A stretch of DNA of 57,344 nucleotides from Corynebacterium lipophiloflavum DSM 44291 (lineage in GTDB: Bacteria > Actinomycetota > Actinomycetes > Mycobacteriales > Mycobacteriaceae): positions 510,217 to 567,560 of the forward strand of contig NZ_GG667191.1 in assembly GCF_000159635.1 (NCBI RefSeq), read 5' to 3'. The notes under the pieces were generated by a model. It was not told the DNA's origin, did not search any database, and was given only the letters and a program-made list of their open reading frames with translations. The position numbers were made by a program, and so were the translations under genes. Positions 44,368 to 56,668 of this stretch are shown here, in pieces. Each line of letters starts with the position of its first letter. Within the stretch, counting starts at the first letter, position 1.

Positions 44368-45804
44368 CTAGCAGTCGAAGTACATCTCGAACTCGAGCGG
44401 GGTCGGGCGCAGGCGGTTCGGTGCGATCTCGTTGACGATCTTGTAGTTGATGTAGGTGTCAATGAGGTCCTCAGGGAACACGTCGCCTTCGGTGAGGAAG
44501 TCGTGGTCCTGGCGCAGTGCCTCGATGACGCCTTCCAGGGAGGTCGGCGCCTGCGGGATCGTGGCGGCCTCCTCCGGGGGAAGCTCGTAGAGGTCCTTGT
44601 CCACCGGGGCGTGAGGCTCGATGCGGTTCTTGATGCCGTCGATGCCGGCCATGAGCATGGCGGCGAGGCCGAAGTACGGGTTGCCCGAGGGGTCCGGTGC
44701 GCGGAACTCGATGCGCTTGGCCTTCGGGTTGGCGCCGGTGATCGGGATGCGGACCGCGGCGGAGCGGTTGCGCTGGGAGTAGACCAGGTTGATCGGGGCC
44801 TCGAAGCCCGGGACCAGGCGGTGGTAGGAGTTCAGCGTCGGGTTGGTGAACGCGAGCACTGCAGGTGCGTGATGCAGCAGGCCACCGATGTAGTAGCGGG
44901 CGATGTCGGACAGCCCGCCGTAGCCGGACTCATCGTAGAACAGCGGGTTCCCGCCCTTCCACAGCGACTGGTGGGCGTGCATGCCGGAGCCGTTGTCGCC
45001 AGCGAGCGGCTTCGGCATGAAGGTAGCTACCTTGCCGTACTGGTGGCAGGTGTTCTTGACGATGTACTTGAACGTCTGGAGGTCATCCGCGGCGTGCAGG
45101 AGCGTGTCAAAGCGGTAGTTGATCTCGTTCTGGCCGCCGGAAGCAACCTCGTGGTGGAAGCGCTCCACATCGAAGCCGACCAGCTGCAGGTTCTTCACGA
45201 TGGCGTCGCGTACTTCCTGTGTCCTGTCAACCGGCGCGTTGGGGAAGTAGCCGCCTTTATGACGCGTCGGGTTGCCAAGGTTAGGGGAGCCGTCCAGCAT
45301 TGTCTCGTTGCCGCGGTTCCACCAGCCCTCGTCGGAATCGACGTGGTAGAAGGAGGTGTTCGCCTCAGCGGCGTAGGACACCTTGTCGAAGATGAAGAAC
45401 TCGGCTTCCATTCCGAACGACGCGGAGTCAGCGATGCCGGTGGAGGCGAGGTACTCCTCGGCCTTCTTGGCCACGTTGCGCGGGTCGCGGGAGAACGGCT
45501 CGTAGGTGAACGGGTCATGGACGAAGAACTTCATGTTCAGCGTCGGCACGTCGCGGAACGGGTCGCGGTGCGCGGTGGTGGGGTCCGGGAGCAGGACCAT
45601 GTCCGACTCGTCGATGGTGGTGAAGCCTCGGATGGAGGAGCCGTCGAAAGCCATTCCAGCCTTCGCCGCCTCCTCGTCGAAGGCGGACGCGGGCAGGGTG
45701 AAATGGTGTTCCGTGCCAGGGACGTCGGTAAAGCGGATGTCGAGGAATTCGATTCCCTCATCCTTGATGTACTTGACGACGTCGTCGGTGTTAGTGAAAG
45801 CCAC
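44368..45804 (-). CDS. glnA: Glutamine synthetase, type I-beta
   Basis: A 478-residue class I glutamine synthetase, making glutamine from glutamate, ammonia and ATP. Catalytic segments: [22 protein letters not shown], the metal-binding [21 protein letters not shown] and the NRSAAVRIP loop. The adenylylation tyrosine is present in [11 protein letters not shown], so the enzyme is the I-beta form controlled by GlnE. GTG 45804 ([14 protein letters not shown]) has AAGGAG 7 nt upstream, which decides the start. An 18-bp dyad lies about 90 bases upstream, and the gltBD operon follows upstream on the same strand. Confidence 0.97.
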   Translation of the reverse strand: MAFTNTDDVVKYIKDEGIEFLDIRFTDVPGTEHHFTLPASAFDEEAAKAGMAFDGSSIRGFTTIDESDMVLLPDPTTAHRDPFRDVPTLNMKFFVHDPFTYEPFSRDPRNVAKKAEEYLASTGIADSASFGMEAEFFIFDKVSYAAEANTSFYHVDSDEGWWNRGNETMLDGSPNLGNPTRHKGGYFPNAPVDRTQEVRDAIVKNLQLVGFDVERFHHEVASGGQNEINYRFDTLLHAADDLQTFKYIVKNTCHQYGKVATFMPKPLAGDNGSGMHAHQSLWKGGNPLFYDESGYGGLSDIARYYIGGLLHHAPAVLAFTNPTLNSYHRLVPGFEAPINLVYSQRNRSAAVRIPITGANPKAKRIEFRAPDPSGNPYFGLAAMLMAGIDGIKNRIEPHAPVDKDLYELPPEEAATIPQAPTSLEGVIEALRQDHDFLTEGDVFPEDLIDTYINYKIVNEIAPNRLRPTPLEFEMYFDC

Positions 45805-45891
45805 TTGAGTCTCCTTGCTGTTAGAGGCTGTTTCGGCTGCGGGGATGAGAATCGGGCCCGCAGTAGCGCCTAATGCGATTTTAGTAAATAT

Positions 45892-45909
45892 CTGTCGATG
45901 TATCGACAG
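45892..45909. promoter_or_regulatory. CTGTCGAT-GT-ATCGACAG dyad upstream of glnA (candidate nitrogen operator)
   Basis: A perfect 8-bp-arm dyad lies 87 bases before the glnA GTG, just upstream of a TAAAAT -10 (45878-45883, minus strand). It resembles half-sites of the AmtR motif (CTAT-N6-ATAG) with wider spacing, so AmtR control is possible but weaker than the sites before gltB. Confidence 0.45.
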
Positions 45910-45990
45910 GAAGCTGCAAATTGAGTTGTACGTCACCTTCGGCTCTGGCTCCGCGTGGGGCGTAGTCGAAGGTGCGCACGTTGCCCAAGC

Positions 45991-47523
45991 CTAGATGCCG
46001 ATCGGCGCCTTCGTCGGATCCACCGGCGCCGGCAGCGCAGTTTCGCCCATAAGGTCCGCGTCGACCGCTGCCGCGGCGGCGCGGCCCTCCGCAATCGCCC
46101 ACACGATCAAGGACTGACCGCGTCCGTTGTCGCCCGCGATGTAGACTTTCGGTCCGTCCTCCACCGTACGCGCCGCGCGGTAGGAACCGTCGCGGGTCAT
46201 CCGGCCGCGATCATCGATCTCGATGCCGAGCTCAGCGTTGAGGCCGCTGGCCTGGGATCCGGTGAAGCCGAGTGCGATGAGCACAAGGTCGGCCTCGATT
46301 TCGAAGTCGGTGCCCTCGATCGGGGTGCGGCGACCGTCGATTACGCGCACCTCGTTGCCGCCGATGGACTCAACCTTGCCGTCACTGCCGTGGAAGCTAA
46401 CGGTGTTGACCGAGAAGAGGCGCTCTCCCAGGGTGTCGCCGGCACCGCGGTGGGCGAGGCCGAGCTGCTCGATCTCGTCCGCCGACTCGTCGCCGGTAAC
46501 GATGTACTCGCCCTCCTCGTGCGCGGTGGCGGTGCGATACATCAAGGGATACATCGGCCACGGCGTCGAGGCCCCGCGCAGCTTCGGGGCGCGGGGGCGG
46601 ATGTCGAATTGCGTGACGCTGGCCGCACCCTGGCGCAGTGCGGTGCCGAAGCAATCGGTTCCGGTGTCGCCTCCTCCGATGATGACGACGCGCTTGCCGC
46701 GGGCGTCGATCGCAGGGGAGTCCGTGTCGCCCTCACAGAACTTGTTCGCGGCGGTGAGGTATTCCATCGCGAGGTGGATACCGTCGAGCTCGCGGCCGTC
46801 GACAGGCAGGTCGCGGGCAACCGGCGTACCTGTCGCAAGCACGATCGCGTTGAAGCCGGCGAGGTCGGCGGCCGAGGGGGAGGTGCTCACCTTGAACTCG
46901 GTGCCCTCGGCGCGCATCTGCTCGATGCGCCGGTCGATATGCTTTTTCTCCATCTTGTACTCGGGCACGCCGTAGCGCATCAACCCGCCGAGGCGGTCGT
47001 CGCGCTCATAGACCGTCACGCGGTGGCCCGCCCGGGTCAGCTGCTGCGCCGCGGCGAGGCCCGCCGGGCCCGATCCAACCACGGCAACGGAGCGTCCCGT
47101 GTCAAAGCTGGCCTGGATCGGCTCGACCCAGTCATTCTCGAAGGCGACGTCGACGATCTTCTGCTCGATGTGCTTGATCGAGACCGGGTCGTCGTTGATG
47201 CCCAGCACGCAGGCACCCTCGCAGGGAGCCGGGCACAGACGGCCGGTGAAGTCCGGGAAGTTGTTGGTGGCGTGCAGCCGGTCATAGGCCTCCTGCCACC
47301 GGCCCTGGCGGACCAGGTCGTTCCACTCGGGGATGATGTTGCCCAGCGGGCAGCCCTCGTGGCAGAACGGCACACCGCAGTCCATGCAACGCGCGGCCTG
47401 GGTCTTGTCGTGCTCCTCGGTGGTCTCTTCGTAGACCTCGCGGTAGTCCATCAGGCGCAGCGGCACTGGGCGGTGCCCCGCCTCGCGGCGTGGATAGCGC
47501 ATAAATCCATGTGGGTCGGCCAT
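45991..47523 (-). CDS. gltD: Glutamate synthase small subunit
   Basis: A 510-residue FAD/NADPH iron-sulfur subunit of GOGAT, supplying electrons to GltB. The N-terminal cysteine clusters (CMDCGVPFCHEGCPLGN and CPAPCEGACVLG) bind [4Fe-4S] clusters. The FAD motif is VAVVGSGPAGLAAAQQL, the NADPH motif VVIIGGGDTGTDCFG. With gltB it turns glutamine and 2-oxoglutarate into two glutamates. Its ATG overlaps the gltB stop (TAATG), so the two are coupled. Downstream of its stop is an inverted repeat CACCTTCG/CGAAGGTG (45934-45941/45967-45974), of uncertain role. Confidence 0.96.
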   Translation of the reverse strand: MADPHGFMRYPRREAGHRPVPLRLMDYREVYEETTEEHDKTQAARCMDCGVPFCHEGCPLGNIIPEWNDLVRQGRWQEAYDRLHATNNFPDFTGRLCPAPCEGACVLGINDDPVSIKHIEQKIVDVAFENDWVEPIQASFDTGRSVAVVGSGPAGLAAAQQLTRAGHRVTVYERDDRLGGLMRYGVPEYKMEKKHIDRRIEQMRAEGTEFKVSTSPSAADLAGFNAIVLATGTPVARDLPVDGRELDGIHLAMEYLTAANKFCEGDTDSPAIDARGKRVVIIGGGDTGTDCFGTALRQGAASVTQFDIRPRAPKLRGASTPWPMYPLMYRTATAHEEGEYIVTGDESADEIEQLGLAHRGAGDTLGERLFSVNTVSFHGSDGKVESIGGNEVRVIDGRRTPIEGTDFEIEADLVLIALGFTGSQASGLNAELGIEIDDRGRMTRDGSYRAARTVEDGPKVYIAGDNGRGQSLIVWAIAEGRAAAAAVDADLMGETALPAPVDPTKAPIGI

Positions 47524-50500
47524 TAGCTCACTGCCTCCATGATTGCTTCCGCCTCGTCGCGGCCAGTGCGGCGCGCGAGGTCGATGATGTCCAGAACTTT
47601 GCGGTAGTCGCGCGGCATGATCTTGATCATGTCCTGCGGTGCGTAGGAAATGGCTGCCCCCGTGTACCGGGTGTGGTCAGCGAAGATGGCGGTGAGGAAC
47701 TCGATGTCCTCCTCGTCGACCTCCATGATGTCGACCTGGCCCGGGTTGACCTTGCGGGCCAGCTCGGCGGGGTCATCAACTGGGGCCAGGTAGGCGATTC
47801 CGCCCGACATGCCTGCGCCGAAGTTGTCGCCGACCTCGCCAAGCACAACCACGCGCCCGCCGGTCATGTACTCGCAACCGTGGTTGCCAATGCCGTGGAC
47901 GACGGCGGTGGCGCCGGAGTTGCGCACGCAGAAGCGCTCACCGGCGTAGCCCGCGATGAAGAGCTCACCGGAAGTGGCGCCGAAGGCGGTGACATTGCCG
48001 GCGATGATGTCCGGCTCGCCCAGGTCGAGCTGTGCGGGCGCGGTCGGGTTCGGGCGCACAATGATGCGTCCGCCGGACAGGCCCTTGCCCACGAAGTCGT
48101 TTGCCTCGCCGACGAGATCGAGGGTCATTCCGCGGGGGACGAACGCGCCGAAGGAGTTGCCGGCCTGGCCGTTGAACGTCAGGTTGATGGCGCCGTCGTC
48201 AAGCCCGTTGGCTCCGCTGGCGCGGGTGACCACGCCGCCGGACATTGCGCCAACACTGCGGTTGGTGTTGCGGATCAGGTACTCCTCGGCGACGCGTTCC
48301 TTGCTGCCGTCGTAGGCCGCGGCCGCGTCCGCCGCGATTGAGTGGTCGAGCGCGCCCTCGAGCCCGTGCTCTTGGGAAGTGGTGCACTTCGGCGCCTGGT
48401 TCGGGAAGAACTCGGAGCGTGCGGTGGAGAAAATCGGCGACAGATCCAGCTGGGCGGCGCGCGGGTTGTTCTCCACGAACTCCTTGTCCGTGCGCTGGCG
48501 CAGCAGATCGGCGCGGCCGATGGCCTCATCCAAGGTGCGGAAGCCCAGCTCGGCCAGGTACTCGCGGATCTCCTCGGCGATGAACATGAAGAAGTTGACC
48601 ACGTGCTCCGCCCGGCCCGTGAACTTCTTGCGCAGCTGCGGGTTTTGCGTAGCCACGCCCACGGGGCAGGTATCGAGGTGGCACACGCGCATCATGATGC
48701 AGCCCTCGACCACCAGCGGCGCGGTGGCGAAACCGTACTCCTCGGCACCGAGTAGTGCTGCAACCATTACGTCGCGGCCGGTCTTGAGCTGCCCGTCGGC
48801 CTGGACCGTGATGCGGTCACGAAGGCCGTTGAGCAGCAGCGTCTGCTGCGCCTCGGCGAGGCCCAGCTCCCACGGGCCACCAGCGTGCTTCAGGCTGGTC
48901 AGCGGCGACGCGCCAGTGCCACCGTCGTGGCCCGAGATGAGGACCACATCGGCGTGCGCCTTGGACACACCGGCCGCGACCGTGCCGACGCCCTGCTCGG
49001 CGACGAGCTTGACGTGCACGCGGGCGTCTGGGTTGACCGACTTCAGATCGTAGATCAGCTGCGCCAGGTCCTCGATGGAGTAGATGTCGTGGTGCGGCGG
49101 CGGGGAAATCAAACCCACGCCCGGGGTGGTGATGCGCACCTCCGCGATCCACGGGTAGACCTTGTTCGGCGGCAGCTGGCCGCCCTCGCCAGGCTTGGCG
49201 CCCTGGGCCATCTTGATCTGGATGTCAGTGCAGTTAGACAGGTAGTAACTGGTCACGCCAAAACGTCCCGAAGCGACCTGCTTGATCGCCGAGCGCTTCC
49301 AATCGCCGTTCGGCTCGCGCTCAAAGCGCTTCGGGTCCTCGCCGCCTTCACCGGAGTTCGACATGCCACCCAGGCGGTTCATCGCGATCGCCAGCACCTC
49401 GTGCGCCTCGGCCGAAATCGAGCCGTACGACATAGCGCCGGTGGAGAATCGCTTCACAATCTGGCTCGCCGGTTCGACCTCGGAGATCGGGATCGGCGGG
49501 CGGTCAGGCGCGAACTCCATCATGCCGCGCAACGTGGCCAAGCGAGCGGACTGCTCGTCGACCGAGCGGGTGTAGTCCTTGAAGATCTCGTACTGGCCCG
49601 TCTTCGTCGCGTGCTGCAGCTTGAACACGGTCTCCGGGTTGAACAGGTGGTACTCGCCCTCGCGGCGCCACTTGTACTCGCCGCCGATCTCGAGGTCACG
49701 GTGGGCGTGCTCCTCGGGGCGCGGCAGGAAGGCGTGGCGGTGGCGGGTTTCGACGTCGGCGGCGACGTCGGCAAGCCCGATGCCTCCGATGGGGGAGGGT
49801 TCGCCGCCGAAGTAGTCGTCGAGAAGCTCCTGGCTCAGGCCTGTGATGTCGGCGAGGCGCGCGCCGCGGTAGCTGGCGACGGTGGCGATGCCCATCTTCG
49901 ACATCACCTTGAGCACGCCCGTGGTGGCGGCGGTGACGTAGTTCGTGCAGGCCTCGTCCAGCGACAGGTCACCGAGCTGACCGTCGGTACGCAGCTCGTC
50001 GATAGTTTCGAAGGCCATGTACGGGTTGATCGCGTCGGCACCAAAGGCGATGAGCATCGCCAGGTGGTGGACCTCGCGGGCGTCGCCGGATTCGATCACC
50101 AGCGAGGCGCGGGTGCGGGTGCGCTCGGCGACCATGTGCTGGTGCACGGCCGAGGTGAGCAGCAGCGACGGAATCGGCGCGAAGCGCTCGTCCGACTCGC
50201 GGTCGGAGATAATGATCAGGCCGATGCCGTCGTGGACAGCTTCCGAGACCTCGCGCCGGACGCGGTCAATGGCCTCCTTCATGCCCTTGCCGTGGTGCGC
50301 CTTCGGGTACAGGCCCGAGATGACGCGGGAGGAGAAGTGCGGGAACTTCCCGTCGTCGTTGGCGTGCACCAGGGTGGTGAACGCATGGTTGTCGATGATC
50401 GGGGAGTCCAGCTGGATGCGGGCGGCTGCCTCGGGCCCGGGGTTGAGCACGTCGGACTGGGGGCCGAGCAGCGTGTGCATCGAGGTGACGGGCTTCTCGC

Positions 50501-52079
50501 GGATGGAATCCAGCGGCGGATTTGTGACCTGCGCAAAGCGCTGCGCGAAGAAGTCGAACAGTAGACGCGGGCGCTGCGACAGCGCCGCAATGGGGGTGTC
50601 GGAGCCCATGGAACCCAGCGCCTCGGCGCCGGTCAGCGCCATCGGCTTGATCAACACGTCGACATCTTCTTCGGTGATGCCGAACACGCGCTGGCGTAGC
50701 ACCGCGCGATCATGCTTCATGTAGCTGGCGCGGGTTTGGGGGAGGTCCTTGAGCGGGGTGAAGTTCTGCTCAATCCACTCGCCATAGGGCGCCTTGATGG
50801 CCAACGCGTGTTTGATTTCCTCGTCCGGGACAATCCGGCCAGCCTCGGTGTCCACCAGGAACATCCGGCCGGGGCGCACGCGGGTGCGCTTGACGATCTT
50901 CTCCGCCGGAATATCCACCACACCGGCCTCGGAGGCCATGATGACTAGGTCATCGTCGGTGACCCAGATGCGGCCCGGGCGCAGCCCGTTGCGGTCGAGC
51001 AGCGCGCCGATGTAGCGGGAGTCAGTGAAAGCGACCGCCGCCGGGCCGTCCCAGGGTTCCATGAGGCAGGAGTGGTAGGCGTAGAAGTCGCGCAGCTCGT
51101 CCGAGATCGTGGGGTTGTGCTCCCAAGCCTGCGGGATGAGCATGGCCATCGCGTGGGGCAGGCTGTATCCGCCGAGGGTGAGCAGCTCGAGGGCTTCGTC
51201 GAGACGCGCGGTGTCGGAGGCGCCTGGGGTGCAGATCGGAAGGACGCGCTCCAGCGGGCCGAGCACCTCGGAGTTGATCAGGGCCTCGCGGGCACGCATC
51301 CAGTTCTCGTTACCCTTGACCGTGTTGATCTCACCGTTGTGCGCGATCAGGCGGTAGGGGTGGGCCAGCGGCCACGACGGGAAGGTGTTGGTGGAGAACC
51401 TCGAGTGGACTAGTGCCAGCGCGGATACGACGCGCTCGTCGCGCAGGTCCGGGTAGAAGGTGGGCAGCTGCGAGGCGGTGAGCATGCCTTTGTAGACGAT
51501 GGTGCGCGAGGACAGCGACGGGAAGTAGACGGTATCGCGCCCTTCGGTCTCACCGAGCTCGCGGGTCAGGCGCTTGCGCAGGAACCACATGATTCGGTCC
51601 AGCTCAATGCCGGACTTTCCTTCGGCGGTGAAGAAGGGCTGGGCGAAGTAGGGCATGGCGTCTAGTGCCATGTTTCCGACACCCTCAGAGTTTACGGGGA
51701 TGTCGCGCCAGCCGAGCAGTTGTGCGCCCTCTTCATCTGCGATGTTCTCCACCGCGCGCATCGCGTCGAGCATGGCCATGCGCGTGGTGGGCATGAAGGC
51801 GATGCCGGTGGCGTAGTGGCCCGGCTCCGGAAGCGTGAAGCCAAGGTCGGCGGTGACCTCTCGGTAGAACGCGTCCGGGATGTTGATCATGATGCCGGTA
51901 CCGTCGCCGGTGTTTACTTCCGCGCCCGCAGCACCTCGGTGGTCGATGTTCTCAAGAACATCGAGGCCGTGTTCGACGATCGCACGGCTTGCGCGGCCCT
52001 TCATATCGGCCACGAAACCGACGCCACAGGCGTCGTGCTCGTGGGCCGGGTTGTACAGGCCGACTCGGTTCAGGCTCAA
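47523..52079 (-). CDS. gltB: Glutamate synthase large subunit
   Basis: A 1518-residue GOGAT large subunit. Residue 18 ([10 protein letters not shown]) is the nucleophile cysteine of the Ntn glutaminase domain; the preceding 17 residues are the expected propeptide. Domains follow: glutaminase, central, FMN-binding (THKLV-type and [19 protein letters not shown] region, [13 protein letters not shown]), the [3Fe-4S] cysteines in [19 protein letters not shown], and the C-terminal beta-helix rich in G-x-x-G repeats. Start: TTG 52079 ([16 protein letters not shown]), the only in-frame start near the family N-terminus, preceded by GAGG. Two AmtR-like sites lie upstream. Confidence 0.96.
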   Translation of the reverse strand: MSLNRVGLYNPAHEHDACGVGFVADMKGRASRAIVEHGLDVLENIDHRGAAGAEVNTGDGTGIMINIPDAFYREVTADLGFTLPEPGHYATGIAFMPTTRMAMLDAMRAVENIADEEGAQLLGWRDIPVNSEGVGNMALDAMPYFAQPFFTAEGKSGIELDRIMWFLRKRLTRELGETEGRDTVYFPSLSSRTIVYKGMLTASQLPTFYPDLRDERVVSALALVHSRFSTNTFPSWPLAHPYRLIAHNGEINTVKGNENWMRAREALINSEVLGPLERVLPICTPGASDTARLDEALELLTLGGYSLPHAMAMLIPQAWEHNPTISDELRDFYAYHSCLMEPWDGPAAVAFTDSRYIGALLDRNGLRPGRIWVTDDDLVIMASEAGVVDIPAEKIVKRTRVRPGRMFLVDTEAGRIVPDEEIKHALAIKAPYGEWIEQNFTPLKDLPQTRASYMKHDRAVLRQRVFGITEEDVDVLIKPMALTGAEALGSMGSDTPIAALSQRPRLLFDFFAQRFAQVTNPPLDSIREKPVTSMHTLLGPQSDVLNPGPEAAARIQLDSPIIDNHAFTTLVHANDDGKFPHFSSRVISGLYPKAHHGKGMKEAIDRVRREVSEAVHDGIGLIIISDRESDERFAPIPSLLLTSAVHQHMVAERTRTRASLVIESGDAREVHHLAMLIAFGADAINPYMAFETIDELRTDGQLGDLSLDEACTNYVTAATTGVLKVMSKMGIATVASYRGARLADITGLSQELLDDYFGGEPSPIGGIGLADVAADVETRHRHAFLPRPEEHAHRDLEIGGEYKWRREGEYHLFNPETVFKLQHATKTGQYEIFKDYTRSVDEQSARLATLRGMMEFAPDRPPIPISEVEPASQIVKRFSTGAMSYGSISAEAHEVLAIAMNRLGGMSNSGEGGEDPKRFEREPNGDWKRSAIKQVASGRFGVTSYYLSNCTDIQIKMAQGAKPGEGGQLPPNKVYPWIAEVRITTPGVGLISPPPHHDIYSIEDLAQLIYDLKSVNPDARVHVKLVAEQGVGTVAAGVSKAHADVVLISGHDGGTGASPLTSLKHAGGPWELGLAEAQQTLLLNGLRDRITVQADGQLKTGRDVMVAALLGAEEYGFATAPLVVEGCIMMRVCHLDTCPVGVATQNPQLRKKFTGRAEHVVNFFMFIAEEIREYLAELGFRTLDEAIGRADLLRQRTDKEFVENNPRAAQLDLSPIFSTARSEFFPNQAPKCTTSQEHGLEGALDHSIAADAAAAYDGSKERVAEEYLIRNTNRSVGAMSGGVVTRASGANGLDDGAINLTFNGQAGNSFGAFVPRGMTLDLVGEANDFVGKGLSGGRIIVRPNPTAPAQLDLGEPDIIAGNVTAFGATSGELFIAGYAGERFCVRNSGATAVVHGIGNHGCEYMTGGRVVVLGEVGDNFGAGMSGGIAYLAPVDDPAELARKVNPGQVDIMEVDEEDIEFLTAIFADHTRYTGAAISYAPQDMIKIMPRDYRKVLDIIDLARRTGRDEAEAIMEAVS

Positions 52080-52110
52080 CGTTGGTCACCTCACTCTCGA
52101 TTGTGGAGTT

Positions 52111-52128
52111 CTGTCAAGCTATAGAAAA
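52111..52128. promoter_or_regulatory. AmtR-like site 1 before gltB
   Basis: On the minus strand TTTTCTATAGCTTGACAG fits the AmtR pattern TTTCTAT-N6-ATAG with one change in the second half-site. It overlaps the likely gltB -10 (TATAGC), about 32 bases before the start codon. AmtR represses gltBD and other nitrogen genes of C. glutamicum when nitrogen is plentiful. Confidence 0.6.
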
Positions 52129-52161
52129 CACTGTCACAGGGCTGTTGCGCAATTCTTATAC

Positions 52162-52179
52162 CTAACGACTAATAGAAAA
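52162..52179. promoter_or_regulatory. AmtR-like site 2 before gltB
   Basis: TTTTCTATTAGTCGTTAG on the minus strand repeats the same pattern 51 bp (about five helical turns) further upstream. Two in-phase sites would allow cooperative binding. Confidence 0.6.
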
Positions 52180-52281
52180 CCCTGCATATTGACGCGCAGT
52201 GTGTTTTATGTCATAGCGGGTGCCAGGGTGGGGGTGCGCGAGCACTGGGTTCCTCTACACCTGTACGGGCAGCCGGGTGGT

Positions 52282-52359
52282 AGTGACAAAATCAGCACGA
52301 CACAAAATGTGACCTGGGGAAAGTGACAGAATCCGCGCGATGAACGCCGATTTTGTCAC
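52282..52359 (-). repeat. 78-bp intergenic element, copy B
   Basis: The inverted second copy of the element at 28915-28992, in the gltB-SDR gap. Read on the minus strand it also begins GTGACAAAA, has TTCTGTCACTTTCCCCAGGTC in the middle and ends TTTTGTCACT. Length (78) and motif positions (29 and 69) are identical to copy A. The first hairpin is kept at its base (GTGACAAAATC with GATTCTGTCAC, 10 of 11 bp) although the inner sequence differs. Confidence 0.75.
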
Positions 52360-52461
52360 CGCAGCACGGAGGTCGCTAACTCAAGGGCCACGCGCGCGGT
52401 CGAATTAGTGTTCACTGGATAGCGAAACATAAACCATCGTTTACGCATTGGAGCATTCACC

Positions 52462-54111
52462 ATGAAGATCGCCATCACCGGCGCATCGGGCAACGTTGGT
52501 ACGGCCCTGCTGCGCGCACTGCACAAGGACAGCGAAGTCACGGACATTGTCGGAATCTCCCGGCGCGTACCCTCATCGACGCAGGAGCCCTACGCGGGAG
52601 TCGAGTGGCACAGCATTGATGTTGGGGCCACAACACCTGATATTGAGGCCACTGCGCAATTGCAGGAGGCGTTCGCCGGGGTCGACACCGTTATCCACCT
52701 GGCCTGGATCATCTACCCCAACCACGACCGCGAGCTGCTGCGTCGAGTCAACGTCGAGGGCACCGAGCGTGTGCTCGACGCTGCGGTGGCCGCCGGGGTG
52801 AAGCACATCGTGGTCGCATCTTCGATCGGGGCCTATAGCCGTGACGACGCCCGCGGCAGCGTGCAGGACGCGCAGGACACCCCGCCGCTGCGCGGTGAGG
52901 ACTTCCCGGCGCGAGGCATTATGGGATCGCACTACAGCGAGGACAAGGGTGCTGTCGAGGCACTTCTCGACGCCTTCGAAACCACCCACCCGGACATCAC
53001 TGTCGCCAGGCTGCGCCCTGGCCTGATCTTCCAGGCCGACGCGGCCTCTCAGGTGCAGCGCTTCTTCCTTGGGTCCGCAGCTCCGGTGGGCATACTGGGG
53101 AAAGCAAAGCTGCCCACGCTTTTGCTGCCGAAGGGTATCCGCGTCCAGGCCGTCCACGCGGATGACGTCGCCCAGGCGTACCTGCTGGCGGCGAAGAAGC
53201 GGGCTACCGGCGCATTCAACATCTGCGCCGATGACATCCTCTACCCGAAGGACTTCGCGGATCTGATCGATCACGGTCGTTTCGTTGAGCTGCCTCCGGC
53301 GGTCGTGCGCGCGGCGGCCACAGCTGCCCACCGCGCCGGGGCGCTTCCGGCCGATGCGGGGTGGATCGATATGGCAATGGGCGTGCCCATGATGGACAAC
53401 TCCCGCGCGAAGAACGAACTCGGTTGGCGGCCGACGCACAGCGCGAAAGACACGGTGCGCGAGCTAATCGACGCCATGATCAACGGCTCCGGCCATAATT
53501 CACCGAGCCTGTGGGCCGAGGAGTCCACCGACAAGGTTCTGCCGCAGCTCGGGGTGACCGCCGGGGAGACCGCACAGATGGCGCAGGAGACCGCCTCCCC
53601 GTCGAGTGAGGTTGATCTGGAGCTTCTGGAGCACTACCTAGCCAACCACCTCACCGGCGCACGCGGAGCGGTAGAGCGCCTCGACAAGATGACGATGAAT
53701 TACCAGGACACACCGGTGTTTGCCCAGATCGCCCGCGTTGCCCGTGAGATCCGAGCTGATCGGGACTTCCTCGAAATTCTGACGCGCAAGTTCGGATTCA
53801 ACCCCAAACCGGCGCAGGGAGCTCTTGCCTGGGCAGGGGAGCGGTTTGGCCGGCTCAAGCCGAACGGCCGGGTGGCGCAGCGCTCTCCCATGGCGCTGCT
53901 GCTGGAGGCGGAAATGATGCGCTCTGCCGTCGTGGGCAAGATCGGCGGATGGGAGGTCCTGCGTGATAATGCGGAGCACTTGGGCATCGACGCTGGGGTG
54001 TTTGAGGCGCTGATTGATGCTGCGCACGGGCAGCTCAGCCTCATCACGGAGGTTCACGAGTACGCCTCGGCCACGGCGTTCCGTGAGGACCGCGAGACCT
54101 ACGAAGGCTAG
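52462..54111 (+). CDS. NAD-dependent epimerase/dehydratase (SDR) fused to a helical domain
   Basis: A 549-residue protein. Residues about 1-330 are an extended short-chain dehydrogenase: MKIAITGASGNVGTALLRAL (NAD motif), DTVIHLAW, VEGTERVLDAAV, VVASSIGAYS and the active-site Tyr/Lys region HYSEDKGAVEALL. Residues of about 370-549 form a separate, mostly helical domain (LELLEHYLANHLTGARGAVERLDKM, VFAQIARVAREIRADRDFLEILT, and a C-terminal helix pair) that looks like a four-helix bundle. Its function is unknown; the join is not a usual SDR architecture. ATG 52462 follows GGAG. A strong terminator separates it from katE. Confidence 0.82.
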   Translation: MKIAITGASGNVGTALLRALHKDSEVTDIVGISRRVPSSTQEPYAGVEWHSIDVGATTPDIEATAQLQEAFAGVDTVIHLAWIIYPNHDRELLRRVNVEGTERVLDAAVAAGVKHIVVASSIGAYSRDDARGSVQDAQDTPPLRGEDFPARGIMGSHYSEDKGAVEALLDAFETTHPDITVARLRPGLIFQADAASQVQRFFLGSAAPVGILGKAKLPTLLLPKGIRVQAVHADDVAQAYLLAAKKRATGAFNICADDILYPKDFADLIDHGRFVELPPAVVRAAATAAHRAGALPADAGWIDMAMGVPMMDNSRAKNELGWRPTHSAKDTVRELIDAMINGSGHNSPSLWAEESTDKVLPQLGVTAGETAQMAQETASPSSEVDLELLEHYLANHLTGARGAVERLDKMTMNYQDTPVFAQIARVAREIRADRDFLEILTRKFGFNPKPAQGALAWAGERFGRLKPNGRVAQRSPMALLLEAEMMRSAVVGKIGGWEVLRDNAEHLGIDAGVFEALIDAAHGQLSLITEVHEYASATAFREDRETYEG

Positions 54112-54131
54112 TCTGGCGCACCGCACACGGA

Positions 54132-54167
54132 GAATGCCCCCGAGCCGAGCACCGGCCGGGGGCATTC
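54132..54167. terminator. Bidirectional terminator between the SDR and catalase genes
   Basis: GAATGCCCCC (54132-54141) and GGGGGCATTC (54158-54167) form a perfect 10-bp stem with a 16-nt loop, followed by CTTATT. It lies between two convergent genes and can serve both. Confidence 0.75.
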
Positions 54168-54196
54168 CTTATTGCGCGCTGTCGCGCTGGGGGTGT

Positions 54197-56329
<2,133 letters not shown>

Positions 56330-56408
56330 TATGGTGTACCTATTCCTCGGAGTTTATGGGTCCCGCCCGAGGGTAGGCACACCGATAGACATCTACCCCC
56401 GCACGGGG

Positions 56409-56663
56409 TTACCAGCCCGGGCCACGCCGCAAACGGATCGGCCCCTTCGCACTTTCCGCGTCCACGACCGCGTCGCCTTGCGTGGCGACGATTGTGCCCT
56501 CCCGCGCCATCTGAGCTGCGGTTTCGCGTACAAAGGGCGTAAGCTCACGCCACGTGTCGCCACCGAGCTCGCGAGCCACCTCCGAGGGGCAGATTGAGGA
56601 TTCCGGGGCGCGCACAGCAAGCTTATCGACGACCCCCTGACGCACCTGATTAGCCGGCACCAT
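56409..56663 (-). CDS. DUF3253 protein, copy 2
   Basis: An 84-residue paralogue of the protein at 42407-42679: VRQGVVDKLAVRAPESSICPSEVAREL, TWRELTPFVRETAAQMAREGTIVATQGDAVVD and GPIRLRRGPGW align with only scattered changes. ATG 56663 is 5 bases after the stop of the DoxX-like gene. Conservation of the gene pair in both places suggests the products work together. Function unknown. Confidence 0.82.
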   Translation of the reverse strand: MVPANQVRQGVVDKLAVRAPESSICPSEVARELGGDTWRELTPFVRETAAQMAREGTIVATQGDAVVDAESAKGPIRLRRGPGW

Positions 56664-56668
56664 CAGCC

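Larger units (their letters stand above)
52080..52461. other. 382-base intergenic region, gltB-SDR
   Basis: This is the longest gene-free stretch. It holds, in order, the gltB promoter with two AmtR-like sites (52111-52128 and 52162-52179), about 100 bases in which I see nothing (52180-52281), the second 78-bp repeat (52282-52359), and about 100 bases before the SDR gene with a GGAG ribosome site 8 nt from its ATG. No open frame longer than a few dozen codons looks real. Confidence 0.7.

Noticed and set aside
45934..45974. CACCTTCG/CGAAGGTG inverted repeat as the gltD terminator
   Set aside because: The 8-bp arms are separated by 25 bases with no U-run, so I mention it under gltD but do not call a terminator.
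44359..47526. Two long plus-strand frames over glnA and gltD
   Set aside because: Both mirror conserved minus-strand enzymes and lack initiation signals or domains.
48885..50564. 559-codon open frame on the plus strand inside gltB
   Set aside because: It is antisense to a clearly coding, highly conserved gltB; its product is Arg/Val/Asp/Gly-rich with no domain, as expected of a shadow frame in G+C-rich DNA.
52180..52281. A possible small gene or RNA in the gltB-SDR gap
   Set aside because: No ribosome site, codon bias, stem or repeat was found there apart from the flanking AmtR-like sites and the 78-bp element.
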